Below, piece after piece: positions 16,789 to 26,016 of a stretch of DNA of 59,841 nt. The DNA is taken from assembly GCA_016218975.1 (NCBI GenBank), contig JACRCO010000098.1, positions 1-59,841 on the forward strand. The letters run 5' to 3'. Source of the DNA: Deltaproteobacteria bacterium (lineage in GTDB: Bacteria > Desulfobacterota > Deferrimicrobia > Deferrimicrobiales > Deferrimicrobiaceae). The translations under genes and the position numbers were made by a program. Under the pieces are notes generated by a model that saw only the letters and a list, made by a program, of their open reading frames with translations, was not told the DNA's origin and made no database searches. Every line of letters starts with the position of its first letter. Positions within the stretch are counted from its first letter, which is position 1.

Positions 16789-18126
16789 CTACTTCCGCAG
16801 TTCCTCCAGCGCCATCGTGTACGCGGGAAACCCCGGACGCAGCGAAAGAGCGGTCTCGAACAGTTCTTTCGCCCGATCGATCCCGCCCAAGTCCCGCCAG
16901 GCCGCGGCGAGATTCGCCGCTGCGTCGGCGCTCCAGGGTGCGACCGCCCGGGCGGTTTCCAGCAGGATGCGGGCCTCCTTCGGATTTCCCCTGCACAATT
17001 TGTACAGGCCGGCATTGGTGTATATGAATTCCGCGAAGATTCCGCATGAAGGGCATTCCGTCGGATCCATGTACGGATGGCCCGGAGACATCGCAGCCTG
17101 CAGTACGTTGTGCACATGCGGCAGGTGCCGGATCGCTCGCTGAAACAATTCATCGGCGCGCTGGAGAAGGACGGGATCCTGCCGCTCCGGGGCGGTCGCC
17201 GCCAACGTAGCCTGGTAAAAGGAGGCATCCGCTCCCGCTCTTCCGCTCGTCCGGTAGGCTTCCAGCTCTCCGTTGCTCAAGCCAAGGGCCGCCGCGCCGG
17301 CGAACAGGGGACTTGCGAAACTCGTTCCGAGCATTCCCGGTATTTCACGGATGCGAAAATCCGCCAGCATAGCCTGCGGAGCGTGGGGAGCCAGGGAAAA
17401 AGCCCTCTCCGTTTCGCCGCCGCCTTCCGCCGGGAGATTTTCCCTCGATTCGCTCATGAAGCCGACGGCGTACACGGCATCCTGGCGCCCGGGGCAGAAA
17501 ACGCTGCCCGAATTGTTGCCGGCGGCCGCGAACACCTTCTTGCCCTTGACTGCGGCCGCCGATGCCGCCTCGCACAGCACGCAGTCCGGGTTTTCGGGAG
17601 ACAATTTACGTTTGCTGAATGCCGCCCGCCCCAGAAGGATCTCCGAAAACATCCTGATGACTTCTTCCGTGAAGGAAAACTTGTGCGGAGTACCCAGGCT
17701 CAGGTTGACTATATCCGCATCGGACCCGGCCGCATCGCGTACCGCGTCCCTGACCGCATACGGATCGACCACCCCGTCCCTCACGACGGAATAAATGTCG
17801 AGCCTGCACTCCGGCGCCACTTCGGCGATGAGGAGCGCCACCACCGTCCCGTGCTGCATCGAAGCCTTTGCCCCGCTTTGCGGGACGTAGCTCTTCACGC
17901 GATCGACGAGCCCGGCCAGCTTTGGAATCGAAAGGTCGCAGAGCGAGTCGATGACGGCCACCCGTTTCCCGCTGCCGCGGTAGCCAAGACCGTGGGCATG
18001 TTTCACGGCGCTCCAAAAAGGTCCTTCCAGGGAAAATCGCCACTTGTCCGAGGCGGGATCGTAGCCGCCGAGCACCGCCTCGGCACCCGCGGCTCCCTCC
18101 AGCTCGCACCACAAGGGATGCGGCAT
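16789..18126 (-). CDS. Cytoplasmic subtilisin-like (S8) protease with C-terminal TPR region
   Basis: 445 residues with no signal peptide or propeptide. The catalytic triad is intact: Asp60 in VAVIDS, His92 in MQHGTVV and Ser269 in GTSFASP, with oxyanion Asn204 or Asn205 in AAAGNNSG and DIVNLSLGT in between. Residues about 320-445 form tetratricopeptide-like helices (ADELFQRAIRHLPHV, NPKEARILLETARAVAP, DRAKELFETALSLRPGFP) with an extra PTECPSCGIF pair of cysteines. Such a repeat tail on a cytoplasmic protease suggests recognition of a partner or trigger. It lies 9 nt after the 241-residue gene upstream, in one operon. It could be an executioner protease acting on that neighbour. Confidence 0.9.
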   Translation of the reverse strand: MPHPLWCELEGAAGAEAVLGGYDPASDKWRFSLEGPFWSAVKHAHGLGYRGSGKRVAVIDSLCDLSIPKLAGLVDRVKSYVPQSGAKASMQHGTVVALLIAEVAPECRLDIYSVVRDGVVDPYAVRDAVRDAAGSDADIVNLSLGTPHKFSFTEEVIRMFSEILLGRAAFSKRKLSPENPDCVLCEAASAAAVKGKKVFAAAGNNSGSVFCPGRQDAVYAVGFMSESRENLPAEGGGETERAFSLAPHAPQAMLADFRIREIPGMLGTSFASPLFAGAAALGLSNGELEAYRTSGRAGADASFYQATLAATAPERQDPVLLQRADELFQRAIRHLPHVHNVLQAAMSPGHPYMDPTECPSCGIFAEFIYTNAGLYKLCRGNPKEARILLETARAVAPWSADAAANLAAAWRDLGGIDRAKELFETALSLRPGFPAYTMALEELRK

Positions 18127-18135
18127 CGCAGCCTC

Positions 18136-18861
18136 CTATTCGGTGAATAACGGCCCGCGGGGAGAGATCTCCATCATGGGGATCTCAGGCATATCCCGCA
18201 TCGCTTGAGTAACTGTTTCCGTCCCCCACCAGTTAAGCCCGTAGAGCCGCAATAGAATGGGGCCCGCGCCTTCCAGTTGATAGCCGAGGTTCCGCGAGTC
18301 GAGTATGGATATGCCGACGTTCGCGATGTCGAAATTCCTGATCGCCGATACATCGCCCTTGAGACGCACCGACGCGTCGGAAGCGCCCGATACCAGGACC
18401 ACGAACCTGCCCGCCACCTCGACATGGCTCACCAGCAGATGGCCGGCCGGCCACTCCGGGCTTCTGTCGACGATGTGCTTCCGCACAGCCAGCAGATTCT
18501 CTATCTCGTTCGTACGCACATCCACCGCGTGGAACACGACCGCGCCTTCGGAGCCGAAGCTCAACTGGAAATCCAGGTCCACGGCGGGCCCCGGAGACGG
18601 GCCGGAAGCTACGGGCGCCGCTGCTCCAAGCTGAACGACCGTGCACTGGTTCGAGTGGAACTTCATGACATTGGGCTGCTGATTCTGCCGTTTCAGAATT
18701 TGCAGCTGTGGAAAAACGTCGCTTATGTTGCCCTGTCGCACGAAGGCATTGTTCTCTATCTTTCCGATGTCCCCGGGTCCGACCAGGTCCCCCGGCTGCC
18801 ACACCGGTATGTAGCTCAGCTCGTTCCGAACTTCCCTGGAGTACCGTTTTACAAGATTCAT
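18136..18861 (-). CDS. Unknown 241-residue protein coupled to the subtilase (gasdermin-like topology suspected)
   Basis: ATG 18861 has AGGAGGATGAAG directly upstream. There is no signal peptide and no enzyme motif. The N-terminal part reads LSYIPVWQPGDLVGPGDIG then QGNISDVFPQL, followed by a Pro/Gly linker and strands FGSEGAVVFHAVDVRTNEIE, LLVSHVEVAGRFVVLVS, VSAIRNFDIANVGISIL and GYQLEGAGPILLRLYGL. The last 28 residues (after NWWG) form a separate charged tail. This order of strands, with a short C-terminal tail, resembles my memory of bacterial gasdermins, which are activated by adjacent proteases. The N-terminal Cys typical of those proteins is missing. I do not claim the family; it is a hypothesis supported mainly by the operon with a protease. 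Confidence 0.7.
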   Translation of the reverse strand: MNLVKRYSREVRNELSYIPVWQPGDLVGPGDIGKIENNAFVRQGNISDVFPQLQILKRQNQQPNVMKFHSNQCTVVQLGAAAPVASGPSPGPAVDLDFQLSFGSEGAVVFHAVDVRTNEIENLLAVRKHIVDRSPEWPAGHLLVSHVEVAGRFVVLVSGASDASVRLKGDVSAIRNFDIANVGISILDSRNLGYQLEGAGPILLRLYGLNWWGTETVTQAMRDMPEIPMMEISPRGPLFTE

Positions 18862-18997
18862 CCTTCATCCTCCTTCGGCGGCGTGAGCGTTCCGGACATA
18901 CCAGTCCCACTTATCTGGATGAAGAAATATTACACCAATCTGCGATGTATTGCATAAAACAGTTATTGAGGTTGGCGCGTTGTAGAAAGCCTGACGA

Positions 18998-20989
18998 TCA
19001 AAACATCAATAAGCGCAATGCAACCTGCGGCAGGACGCGGACTTGCGAGAGGACGGCGATGCCCGCCTGCTGAATCATCCTGTGTTTTATCATGATTGCG
19101 GCTTCCGTTGCGAAATCCGCATCCTTGATCCTCGAACCTGCCGACGAAAGCGCATCGATCTGCGTTCGCTGCACGCTTATGACGCTTTCCAGCCGATTAC
19201 GGACAGCCCCCAGACCGGAACGCATTTCGTCCACCGATTCCATCGCGCCGTCGACGACGGCGATGGCGCCCATCGCCTGCTCGCGCGTGTCGATCCGCCG
19301 GAAGTCCGCCCTGTTTCCGAAGGAATCATAGCGCATGCCGTAAACCCCGGTCGCCGAACCGTCCTGGTTTTCCGAATCCCAGGCCACGATGAATCCGCCG
19401 CCATCGAGCCCGGCGACGGAACACGCCGATTGGTATCCATCCGTGTAATCGTTCACCCGGAATTCACCGCCCGCCATATTGCCGCCGGCATCGAATCGCT
19501 GTCCGTAAATTCCCGATCCCGACCCGTCCTGGTAAAGCGCTTCCCACACTACGACAAAGCCTCCGTCGTCGAGTTTCGTAATATCGGGATAATACTGGGG
19601 GTCTGCCGTTGTCGTATTCACCTGGAACTCGGTGCCTGATTTGCTGCCGTCGGCATTGAACCTCTGGGCCTTGACGTCGCCCCCCGAGCCCCAGGCGGCG
19701 ATGAACCCGCCGCCGTCCAGCGCCGCCACAGCGGGCATGTCCTGTGTGCCGGCGGTTATGGTATGCAGGGGGAACTCGACGCCCGCCCGGTTGCCGTCTG
19801 CGTCATATCTCTGCCCGTAGACGCCGTAACCGCTGCCGTCCTGCCCGACGGAATTCCACGTGACGACGAAGCCGCCGCTGTCGAGAGCCGCGACATCCGG
19901 CTGCATCTGCTGATTCTGCCAATAGGTATTCACCTGAAAATCATTGCCGAGCGCGGTGCCGGAGGAATCGTACCTTCGCGCAAATATGCCGTTGACGCTC
20001 CCGTCCTGCGGCCAGGACATCCAGGCGATCACGAAACCGCCTCCGTCGAGCGTTGCCGCCGACGGCGCCATCTGGTCCGCAAAGGTGGTGGAGTTTACCC
20101 TGAATTCACTGCCGGCGGGATTGCCGTCCGGGTCGTATATCCGGGAATAAACACCGTAGCCCGATCCATCCTGTCCCAACGAATCCCACGTGACGATGAA
20201 TCCTCCGTTCTCCAGGGCGATAACGGACGGCCTGTTCTGCTCGTTCGACCAATACCCATTCACCTGGAATTCGCTCCCCGCCTTGTTGCCGGAGGAATCG
20301 TATCTTTGCCCGAAGATCCCCTCGGCGGATCCATCCTGGTTCGTCGAAACCCAAGCCACCACGTATCCGCCTCCGTTAAGCGCCGTGACGGAAGGCCAAT
20401 ACTGGAAGTCGTTCGTCGTCGTATTTACCGGGCCTTCCGTGTCCGTGTAAAAACCCAGCGTTCCGGTCGATACCGCATCGAGCGAAACGGCAAGGGTGTC
20501 GTATCCGGCCGTACCGACTTTCAGGTTCACGTCGCCCGCCGAGCCGTCCAGAAGTTTCATCCCGTTGAACTCGGTGCCCCCCGCGATCCTGTCGATCTCC
20601 TCGACAAGATGCGCATATTCCTCCGATATCGAGCTTCTCTCCCGGCTGCCGAGAGAACCGTTGGACGCCTGGACCGAAAGTTCGCGCATCCGCCCAAGCA
20701 TTCCATCGACCGTGCTCAGGGCCGATTCCGCAACCTGGACCATCGAAATGCCGTCGTTCGCATTCCGTACGTCCTGGTACAGGCACTTGACCTTTGCGTC
20801 GATACTCGAGGACAACGCAAGCCCCGCGGCATCGTCGGACGCCGAATTGATCCGCAGCCCTGACGCAAGTCGCCTCACGGAACATTCCAGCCGGTTCCTC
20901 GTCACCGCGAGCGAACGACCCCCAATCGTGGACAGCATGTCGGAACAAATCGTCAAGGACAGCTTGGACTCTCCCCCCACGGCCTTCAT
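18998..20989 (-). CDS. fliC: Flagellin with a seven-repeat propeller-like variable domain
   Basis: About 663 residues. The D0/D1 ends are clear: RRLASGLRINSASDDAAGL, NDGISMVQVAESALSTVD and ELSVQASNGS at the N side; GAVRNRLESVISVQR and KDADFATEAAIMIKHRMIQQ at the C side. The middle (DNA 19300-20430) is seven repeats of about 50-57 residues. I chose ATG 20989, with GGAAGAAG about 9 nt upstream, over GTG 20998, which would leave almost no spacing. Four or more Cys occur (TICSDM, LECSV, VKCLY, SACSV), unusual for flagellin, and the C end reads VALRLLMF instead of the usual LLR. No other flagellar gene is in the window. Confidence 0.9.
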   Translation of the reverse strand: MKAVGGESKLSLTICSDMLSTIGGRSLAVTRNRLECSVRRLASGLRINSASDDAAGLALSSSIDAKVKCLYQDVRNANDGISMVQVAESALSTVDGMLGRMRELSVQASNGSLGSRERSSISEEYAHLVEEIDRIAGGTEFNGMKLLDGSAGDVNLKVGTAGYDTLAVSLDAVSTGTLGFYTDTEGPVNTTTNDFQYWPSVTALNGGGYVVAWVSTNQDGSAEGIFGQRYDSSGNKAGSEFQVNGYWSNEQNRPSVIALENGGFIVTWDSLGQDGSGYGVYSRIYDPDGNPAGSEFRVNSTTFADQMAPSAATLDGGGFVIAWMSWPQDGSVNGIFARRYDSSGTALGNDFQVNTYWQNQQMQPDVAALDSGGFVVTWNSVGQDGSGYGVYGQRYDADGNRAGVEFPLHTITAGTQDMPAVAALDGGGFIAAWGSGGDVKAQRFNADGSKSGTEFQVNTTTADPQYYPDITKLDDGGFVVVWEALYQDGSGSGIYGQRFDAGGNMAGGEFRVNDYTDGYQSACSVAGLDGGGFIVAWDSENQDGSATGVYGMRYDSFGNRADFRRIDTREQAMGAIAVVDGAMESVDEMRSGLGAVRNRLESVISVQRTQIDALSSAGSRIKDADFATEAAIMIKHRMIQQAGIAVLSQVRVLPQVALRLLMF
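19300..20430 (-). repeat. Seven tandem protein repeats inside the flagellin
   Basis: Each unit follows P-S-V-T-A-L-x-G-G-G-F-V-V-A-W, then Q-D-G-S-G-x-G-I-Y-G-Q-R-Y-D, then G-N-x-A-G-x-E-F-x-V-N. Six units have the QDGS turn; the fifth lacks it and is shorter. Four strands per unit and seven units fit a seven-bladed beta-propeller. Repeat DNA is diverged rather than identical, so this is an old amplification. Confidence 0.75.
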
Positions 20990-21182
20990 CGGGCACACTT
21001 CTTCCGCTAAGAGACACTCGGTCGTTTTTAGATTTTCTTAAGAGATCGGCGTGATTTAAACAAGCCGTAATAATTGACATTTCTGATATGCGGAAATAAT
21101 TGTCGTGTGATCGATTACGGTTGCGATGGAATACCGCCTGAACACCGCGCGGAAGTTCGGCGGAGGCACGTGGGACGGCGCG

Positions 21183-21515
21183 CTACTTCCGGGGTTTCCC
21201 CAGGACGTCTCCCGCCCATGTCATCGCGGCCGCGACCGTGGGGAACCCGACGGTCGAAGTGATCAGGACCAGGGCATGCCGGATCTCTTCCGGTTTTGCC
21301 CCCGCCTCGAGCGCCCTGCGGACGTGGCTGTGGACCGATCCTTCCGAGCGGATGGCTGCCGCGGCGGCAAGCTGGACAAGTTGGGCCGTCTTCTCATCGA
21401 GTGGGCCCGCGCCTTTCAATGCCTCTCCAAGCTCTTCAACCGCATCCATGACCGCCCCGTACCGCTCTTTCATGCCAAGGTATGCCTTCGGGAGTTTTTT
21501 CTTCACCTGTCCCAT
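21183..21515 (-). CDS. Carboxymuconolactone decarboxylase-family protein without the CxxC pair
   Basis: 110 residues from ATG 21515, which follows GGGAGGA at 7 nt; an in-frame ATG at 21545 lacks a ribosome site. The AhpD-like helical fold is recognisable from KTAQLVQLAAAAAIRSEGSV, HSHVRRALEAGAKPEEI and HALVLITSTVGFPTVAAAM. AhpD-type members carry CxxC before the His; here that stretch is EGSVHSH, so peroxidase/disulfide chemistry is unlikely. Small CMD proteins of this kind are common and mostly uncharacterised. Monocistronic, upstream of the flagellin on the same strand with about 190 bp between. Confidence 0.85.
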   Translation of the reverse strand: MGQVKKKLPKAYLGMKERYGAVMDAVEELGEALKGAGPLDEKTAQLVQLAAAAAIRSEGSVHSHVRRALEAGAKPEEIRHALVLITSTVGFPTVAAAMTWAGDVLGKPRK

Positions 21516-21680
21516 GTTCCGTTCCTCCCTTCGAATGGGCTCCACGCTGTCATTCTACACGCAACCCCGGTTCATGCCCGCGCCGATTTCATCTAACCCG
21601 CATTTCTCACCATTTTTTCCGAAACGCACAGGAGTCGTCCGTTATCGAAACACGGTAATTTCCGGCAATTATGGCCCTGC

Positions 21681-21694
21681 TTGACCTGGGTCAA
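21681..21694 (+). promoter_or_regulatory. FNR/DNR-type box upstream of the nar operon
   Basis: TTGACCTGGGTCAA is a perfect TTGAC-N4-GTCAA palindrome, the CRP/FNR-superfamily anaerobic or NO/nitrate-responsive site. A possible -10, GAATAA (21718-21723), would put transcription near 21730 and centre the box at about -42, the class II activation position. The ATG of the first gene is at 21771. Confidence 0.6.
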
Positions 21695-21770
21695 GGAAAC
21701 GATCCGGCGGTCAGGGAGAATAAAGCAACGGTTTCCCGGCCATTGACAAAGGGAACGGAGGGAACCACCG

Positions 21771-22316
21771 ATGCGCGGCGGCAGGTTCGCAACTCTTCTC
21801 CCCCTGATCCTCTCGCTTTCCATTCTCCCCGCATTCACGCCGGAAATATTCCCTGCGGACGCTGCCGCCCCGCTTCAAGGAGACCCCGATCGCGGACGCG
21901 GCCTTTTCACCGGCGAGCTCCGGTTCGCCGGCGGAGGGGCAGCCTGCATCGGCTGCCATTCCGTCGCCGGGATTCCCGGCGGCGGGGGCCTGCTGGGGCC
22001 GGACCTTTCCAAAACACATTCGGATTACGGCGCAGAAGGCATTGACGCGGCGCTTGCGGATCTGTCGTTTCCCACGATGAAGCCTTTGTACGCGAATCGC
22101 CCGCTTAGCCCAGCGGAAAGGGCGCACGTTGCCGAGTTTCTCAGGGCGTCCGGAAGCGCGCCGCCGGAAGATCCGCGGAGTCCGCATTCGCTTTCCGCGG
22201 CCGCCGGGTTCGCCGCCCTGCTGATCCTGCTTTTCGCGCTTGGAAGGGGCCGCCTGAAAGGGGTGCGGAGGCCGCTCGTCAACAGCCGGAAAGGAAGGGA
22301 AGGAGCCGCGAGATGA
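21771..22316 (+). CDS. Membrane-anchored monoheme cytochrome c of the nitrate reductase operon
   Basis: 181 residues. A signal peptide (residues 1 to about 30) precedes a periplasmic class-I-like cytochrome domain with one CIGCH site and the downstream Met-containing [17 protein letters not shown], where the Met may be the sixth ligand. A transmembrane helix ([15 protein letters not shown]) and a basic cytoplasmic tail close the protein. Ribosome site GGAGGG. Its stop overlaps the narG start (ATGA), so the two are coupled. It may feed electrons to or from the nitrate reductase, as a partner of the NarI cytochrome b. Confidence 0.88.
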   Translation: MRGGRFATLLPLILSLSILPAFTPEIFPADAAAPLQGDPDRGRGLFTGELRFAGGGAACIGCHSVAGIPGGGGLLGPDLSKTHSDYGAEGIDAALADLSFPTMKPLYANRPLSPAERAHVAEFLRASGSAPPEDPRSPHSLSAAAGFAALLILLFALGRGRLKGVRRPLVNSRKGREGAAR

Positions 22317-25300
22317 GCTGGATCCGTGACCTTTTCGATCCGCGTGCGAGGAAGTGGGAGGAGTTCTACAGGAACCGCTGGCAGCACGACAAGGTCGTCC
22401 GCAGCACCCACGGGGTAAATTGCACCGGCGGCTGTTCCTGGATGGTCCACGTCAAGAACGGGATAGTCACGTGGGAGCTCCAGGCCACCGATTATCCGCA
22501 GCTGGCGGGAGACCTCCCGCCTTACGAACCGCGAGGATGTCAGCGCGGCATTTCCACGTCCTGGTACGTCTACAGCCCTCTTCGCGTCAAGTATCCTTAC
22601 ATGCGCGGCGCCCTGATGGATCTATGGAGGGAAGCGAAAAAAAGGCATTCGGATCCCGTTGAGGCGTGGACCTCGATCATGGAGGATGCCGACGGGCGGC
22701 GCCGGTACCAGCAGGCTCGCGGAAAGGGAGGGTTCCGCCGTTCTTCATGGGACGAGGCGCTCGAACTGATTTCCGCAAGCGCCATATATACGATCAAGAA
22801 GCACGGCCCCGACCGGATCATCGGTTTTTCGCCGATCCCCGCCATGTCCATGCTCAGCTATGCCGGCGGATCCCGGTTTCTCCAGCTTCTGGGCGGCGTG
22901 AGCATGAGCTTCTACGACTGGTACAGCGACCTGCCGAACGCCTCGCCGGAAACGTGGGGGGAGCAGACCGACGTCGCCGAAAGCGCAGATTGGTACAACA
23001 GCCGTTACATCGTGGTGATGGGCTCCAACCCGAGCATGACGCGGACGCCGGACGTGCATTTCGCAGCGGAGGCAAGGCACAACGGCACAAAGCTTGTCGT
23101 CATTTCACCCGATTTCAGCATGACCTCGAAGTACGCCGACTGGTGGATCCCCGCCCACGCGGGCCAGGACGGCGCGCTGTGGATGGCTGCCAACCACGTG
23201 ATCCTGTCCGAGTATCACGCGGCGAGAAGCGTTCCGTATTTCACCGACTACCTCAAGCGATATTCCGACGCCCCGTTCCTCGTCGTGGTCGACGAGGGCG
23301 GGTCCGCCGCAGGATCGTCCGGCGGAAACGGAGCAGGGGAATCGTGGCGGTTCCTCAGGGCGGGATGGCTGCCCCGGTACGGCGGCGTGGAGCACGGCGA
23401 ATGGAAGCCGGTGGTGTGGGACGAAACGTCCGGAGAGCCCCGATCTCCCCAAGGCAGCGTCGGTTACCGCTGGCAACAGGAGAATGGCCGCTGGAATCTG
23501 GAAATGAAGGACGGACAGGACGGCTCTCCCCTCTCCCCGGCGCTTACTTTTTTCGGGTCATCCGACGGAGTGCTCGAAATCGGGATTCCCGACTTCGCGG
23601 GCGGCAGCACGCTGCGGCGGGGGGTCCCGGTAAGGTACGTGGACACGGATCGGGGACGGCTGCCGGTGACCACCGTCTTCGATCTCCTGATGGCGCAGTT
23701 CGGCGTCGACCGCGGACTTCCCGGAGATTACCCCTCCGGATACGACGATTCCGGGAGTCCGTACACCCCCGCGTGGCAGGAGAAGTACACGGGGGTGGAC
23801 CGCAGCGCCCTGATCCGCTTCGCCCGCGAGTGGGCCGACACCGCGGAGAAGACCGAGGGGCGCTGCTCCATAATCATCGGCGCGGGGATCAACCACTGGT
23901 ACCACAACAACCTGATGTACCGGGCGGGGATGGTCGGGCTGATCCTCTGCGGATGCGTGGGGCGGAACGGCGGAGGTCTCAACCACTACGTCGGGCAGGA
24001 GAAGCTGGTTCCGATGGCGCCGTGGGCCGCGCTGGCCTTCGCGCTCGACTGGGGGAAGCCCCCGAGGCTGACGAACACGCCGTCGTTCCACTACGTCCAC
24101 TCAGACCAGTGGAGGTACGAGCGCGGCTTCGGGGAATATCAGCCGATGCCGTCCGGCGGCCCTTCCGCCGGAAACGGGAACGGCTCCGGCGCCTCGCTTA
24201 CCCGGGGGCACACGATGGACGTGCAGGCGCTGGCTGTCCGCATGGGATGGCTGCCGTTCTTCCCACAGTTCGACCGGAACCCGCTGGACGTCGTGCGCGA
24301 CGCGCAGAAGGATGGGGCGACGGACGACGCAGGGATCGTGCGATGGGCGGTGGAGCGCATAAAGGAGGGGAAACTCCGGTTCGCGGTGGAGGATCCCGAC
24401 GCCCCCGAAAACTGGCCGAGGCTCTGGCTCATCTGGCGGGGGAATGCGCTGATGTCCTCCGCCAAGGGCCATGAGTATTTCCTCAAGCACTACCTCGGCA
24501 CGCACCACAATGCCGTTGCGGAGGAGGTCGCGGAAGGCTCCGTCAACGAGGCAGTGTGGAGATCGCCCGCTCCGGAGGGGAAGCTCGACCTGGTCGTCGA
24601 CATCAATTTCAGGATGGACACCTCCGCGCTTTATTCGGACATCGTCCTTCCCACCGCGACCTGGTACGAGAAGAACGACCTTAACAGCACCGACCTGCAC
24701 TCCTTCATACACCCCCTGACCCAGGCGGTTCCCCCCTGCTGGGAGTCCAAAAGCGACTGGGACATTTTCAAGGCGATAGCGGAGAAGGTGAGCGGGCTGG
24801 CGGCTGTCCACCTGCCCGGCAAAGTTCGTGACCTGGTCGCAGTGCCGCTCCAGCACGACACTCCCGCCGAGCTCGCTCAGCCCCGCGTAAAGGACTGGAA
24901 ACGCGGCGAGTGCGAGGCGATTCCCGGGAAAACGATGCCCAACCTGGTCGTGGTCGAGCGCGACTATGCCGCCCTGCACCGCCGCTTCGTCTCGTTCGGG
25001 CCGCTGGCCCGCAGGGACGGGATCGGGGCGCACGGGATAGCCTGGTCGATAGAAGACGAATACGACGCGATGGCGGCGCTCGACTCCGCGGAAAGCTGGG
25101 AGGGGAAGCGGTACCCCACCATCGGCGACGCCGTGGATGCGGCTAACCTCATCCTGCGACTCGCCCCCGAGAGCAACGGAGAGATGGCTCACCGCGCCTT
25201 CAAGGCCGAGGAGAAGAAGGTGGGGCTACCGCTTGCGGATCTTGCCGAAGGATCGAGGGAGGTACGTTATACGTTCGACGACCTCGTCCGCCAGCCGAGA

Positions 25301-25990
25301 AGGGCGCTCACGACGCCGTGCTGGACCGGGATAACCAAGGGCGGCCGTGCCTACTCCGCATACTGCGTGAACGTCGAGCGGCTCGTCCCGTGGCGGACCT
25401 TCACGGGAAGACAGCACCTCTACCTCGACCACGAAGGGTACATCGCTTTCGGAGAGCACCTGCCGACATACAAGCCGAATCCGGACCCCCGCGCTATGGG
25501 CGATATAACGAAGAGCCGCCCCGAGGGGAAATCGATCCTGCTCAGCTACCTGACGCCGCACGGCAAGTGGCACATACATTCGACATTCTCCGACAACGAG
25601 CGGATGCTCACCCTCTCGCGCGGCTGCGAGCCGCTTTGGATGAACGACCGGGACGCCGCGGAAGCCGGGATCGCGGACAACGACTGGGTGGAGGCATACA
25701 ACGATCACGGCGTCGTGGTCACGCGGGCGGCGGCGACGGCCCGGCTTCCCAGGGGGATGTGCATGCTTTACCACTCCCCCGAGCGGACCGTCGGGGTACC
25801 TAAATCCCCGATCCGCGGAAACAGGAGGGGCGGCGGTCATAACAGCCTGATCCGGGCGCGCCTGAAACCGGTGCTCATGATGGGCGGGTACGCACAGTTC
25901 ACTTACGCTTTCAACTATTGGGGCCCCACGGGGGTCAACCGGGACACCCTGGTCTACGTCAGGAAACTCCCCGGCAAACCCTCCTGGTGA
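22313..25990 (+). CDS. narG: Respiratory nitrate reductase alpha subunit
   Basis: 1225 residues, full NarG length. The catalytic subunit binds Mo-bisMGD and one FeS cluster and reduces nitrate to nitrite. The N-terminal FS0 motif has His for the first Cys ([11 protein letters not shown], then PRGCQRG). The Mo-ligand Asp region is [18 protein letters not shown]. The C terminus has NRGGGHNSL and the molybdopterin dinucleotide-binding domain. There is no twin-arginine signal, which fits a cytoplasm-facing enzyme. Nitrite oxidoreductase alpha subunits are related, but the narJ, narI and narK neighbours favour nitrate respiration. Confidence 0.95.
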   Translation: MSWIRDLFDPRARKWEEFYRNRWQHDKVVRSTHGVNCTGGCSWMVHVKNGIVTWELQATDYPQLAGDLPPYEPRGCQRGISTSWYVYSPLRVKYPYMRGALMDLWREAKKRHSDPVEAWTSIMEDADGRRRYQQARGKGGFRRSSWDEALELISASAIYTIKKHGPDRIIGFSPIPAMSMLSYAGGSRFLQLLGGVSMSFYDWYSDLPNASPETWGEQTDVAESADWYNSRYIVVMGSNPSMTRTPDVHFAAEARHNGTKLVVISPDFSMTSKYADWWIPAHAGQDGALWMAANHVILSEYHAARSVPYFTDYLKRYSDAPFLVVVDEGGSAAGSSGGNGAGESWRFLRAGWLPRYGGVEHGEWKPVVWDETSGEPRSPQGSVGYRWQQENGRWNLEMKDGQDGSPLSPALTFFGSSDGVLEIGIPDFAGGSTLRRGVPVRYVDTDRGRLPVTTVFDLLMAQFGVDRGLPGDYPSGYDDSGSPYTPAWQEKYTGVDRSALIRFAREWADTAEKTEGRCSIIIGAGINHWYHNNLMYRAGMVGLILCGCVGRNGGGLNHYVGQEKLVPMAPWAALAFALDWGKPPRLTNTPSFHYVHSDQWRYERGFGEYQPMPSGGPSAGNGNGSGASLTRGHTMDVQALAVRMGWLPFFPQFDRNPLDVVRDAQKDGATDDAGIVRWAVERIKEGKLRFAVEDPDAPENWPRLWLIWRGNALMSSAKGHEYFLKHYLGTHHNAVAEEVAEGSVNEAVWRSPAPEGKLDLVVDINFRMDTSALYSDIVLPTATWYEKNDLNSTDLHSFIHPLTQAVPPCWESKSDWDIFKAIAEKVSGLAAVHLPGKVRDLVAVPLQHDTPAELAQPRVKDWKRGECEAIPGKTMPNLVVVERDYAALHRRFVSFGPLARRDGIGAHGIAWSIEDEYDAMAALDSAESWEGKRYPTIGDAVDAANLILRLAPESNGEMAHRAFKAEEKKVGLPLADLAEGSREVRYTFDDLVRQPRRALTTPCWTGITKGGRAYSAYCVNVERLVPWRTFTGRQHLYLDHEGYIAFGEHLPTYKPNPDPRAMGDITKSRPEGKSILLSYLTPHGKWHIHSTFSDNERMLTLSRGCEPLWMNDRDAAEAGIADNDWVEAYNDHGVVVTRAAATARLPRGMCMLYHSPERTVGVPKSPIRGNRRGGGHNSLIRARLKPVLMMGGYAQFTYAFNYWGPTGVNRDTLVYVRKLPGKPSW

Positions 25991-26016
25991 AAAATGCGGG
26001 TTAAGCGAGGGCCGGC

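Noticed and set aside
21000-21080. Sigma-28 promoter for the flagellin (a GCCGAT is present on the minus strand)
   Set aside because: No matching -35 element at the required spacing.
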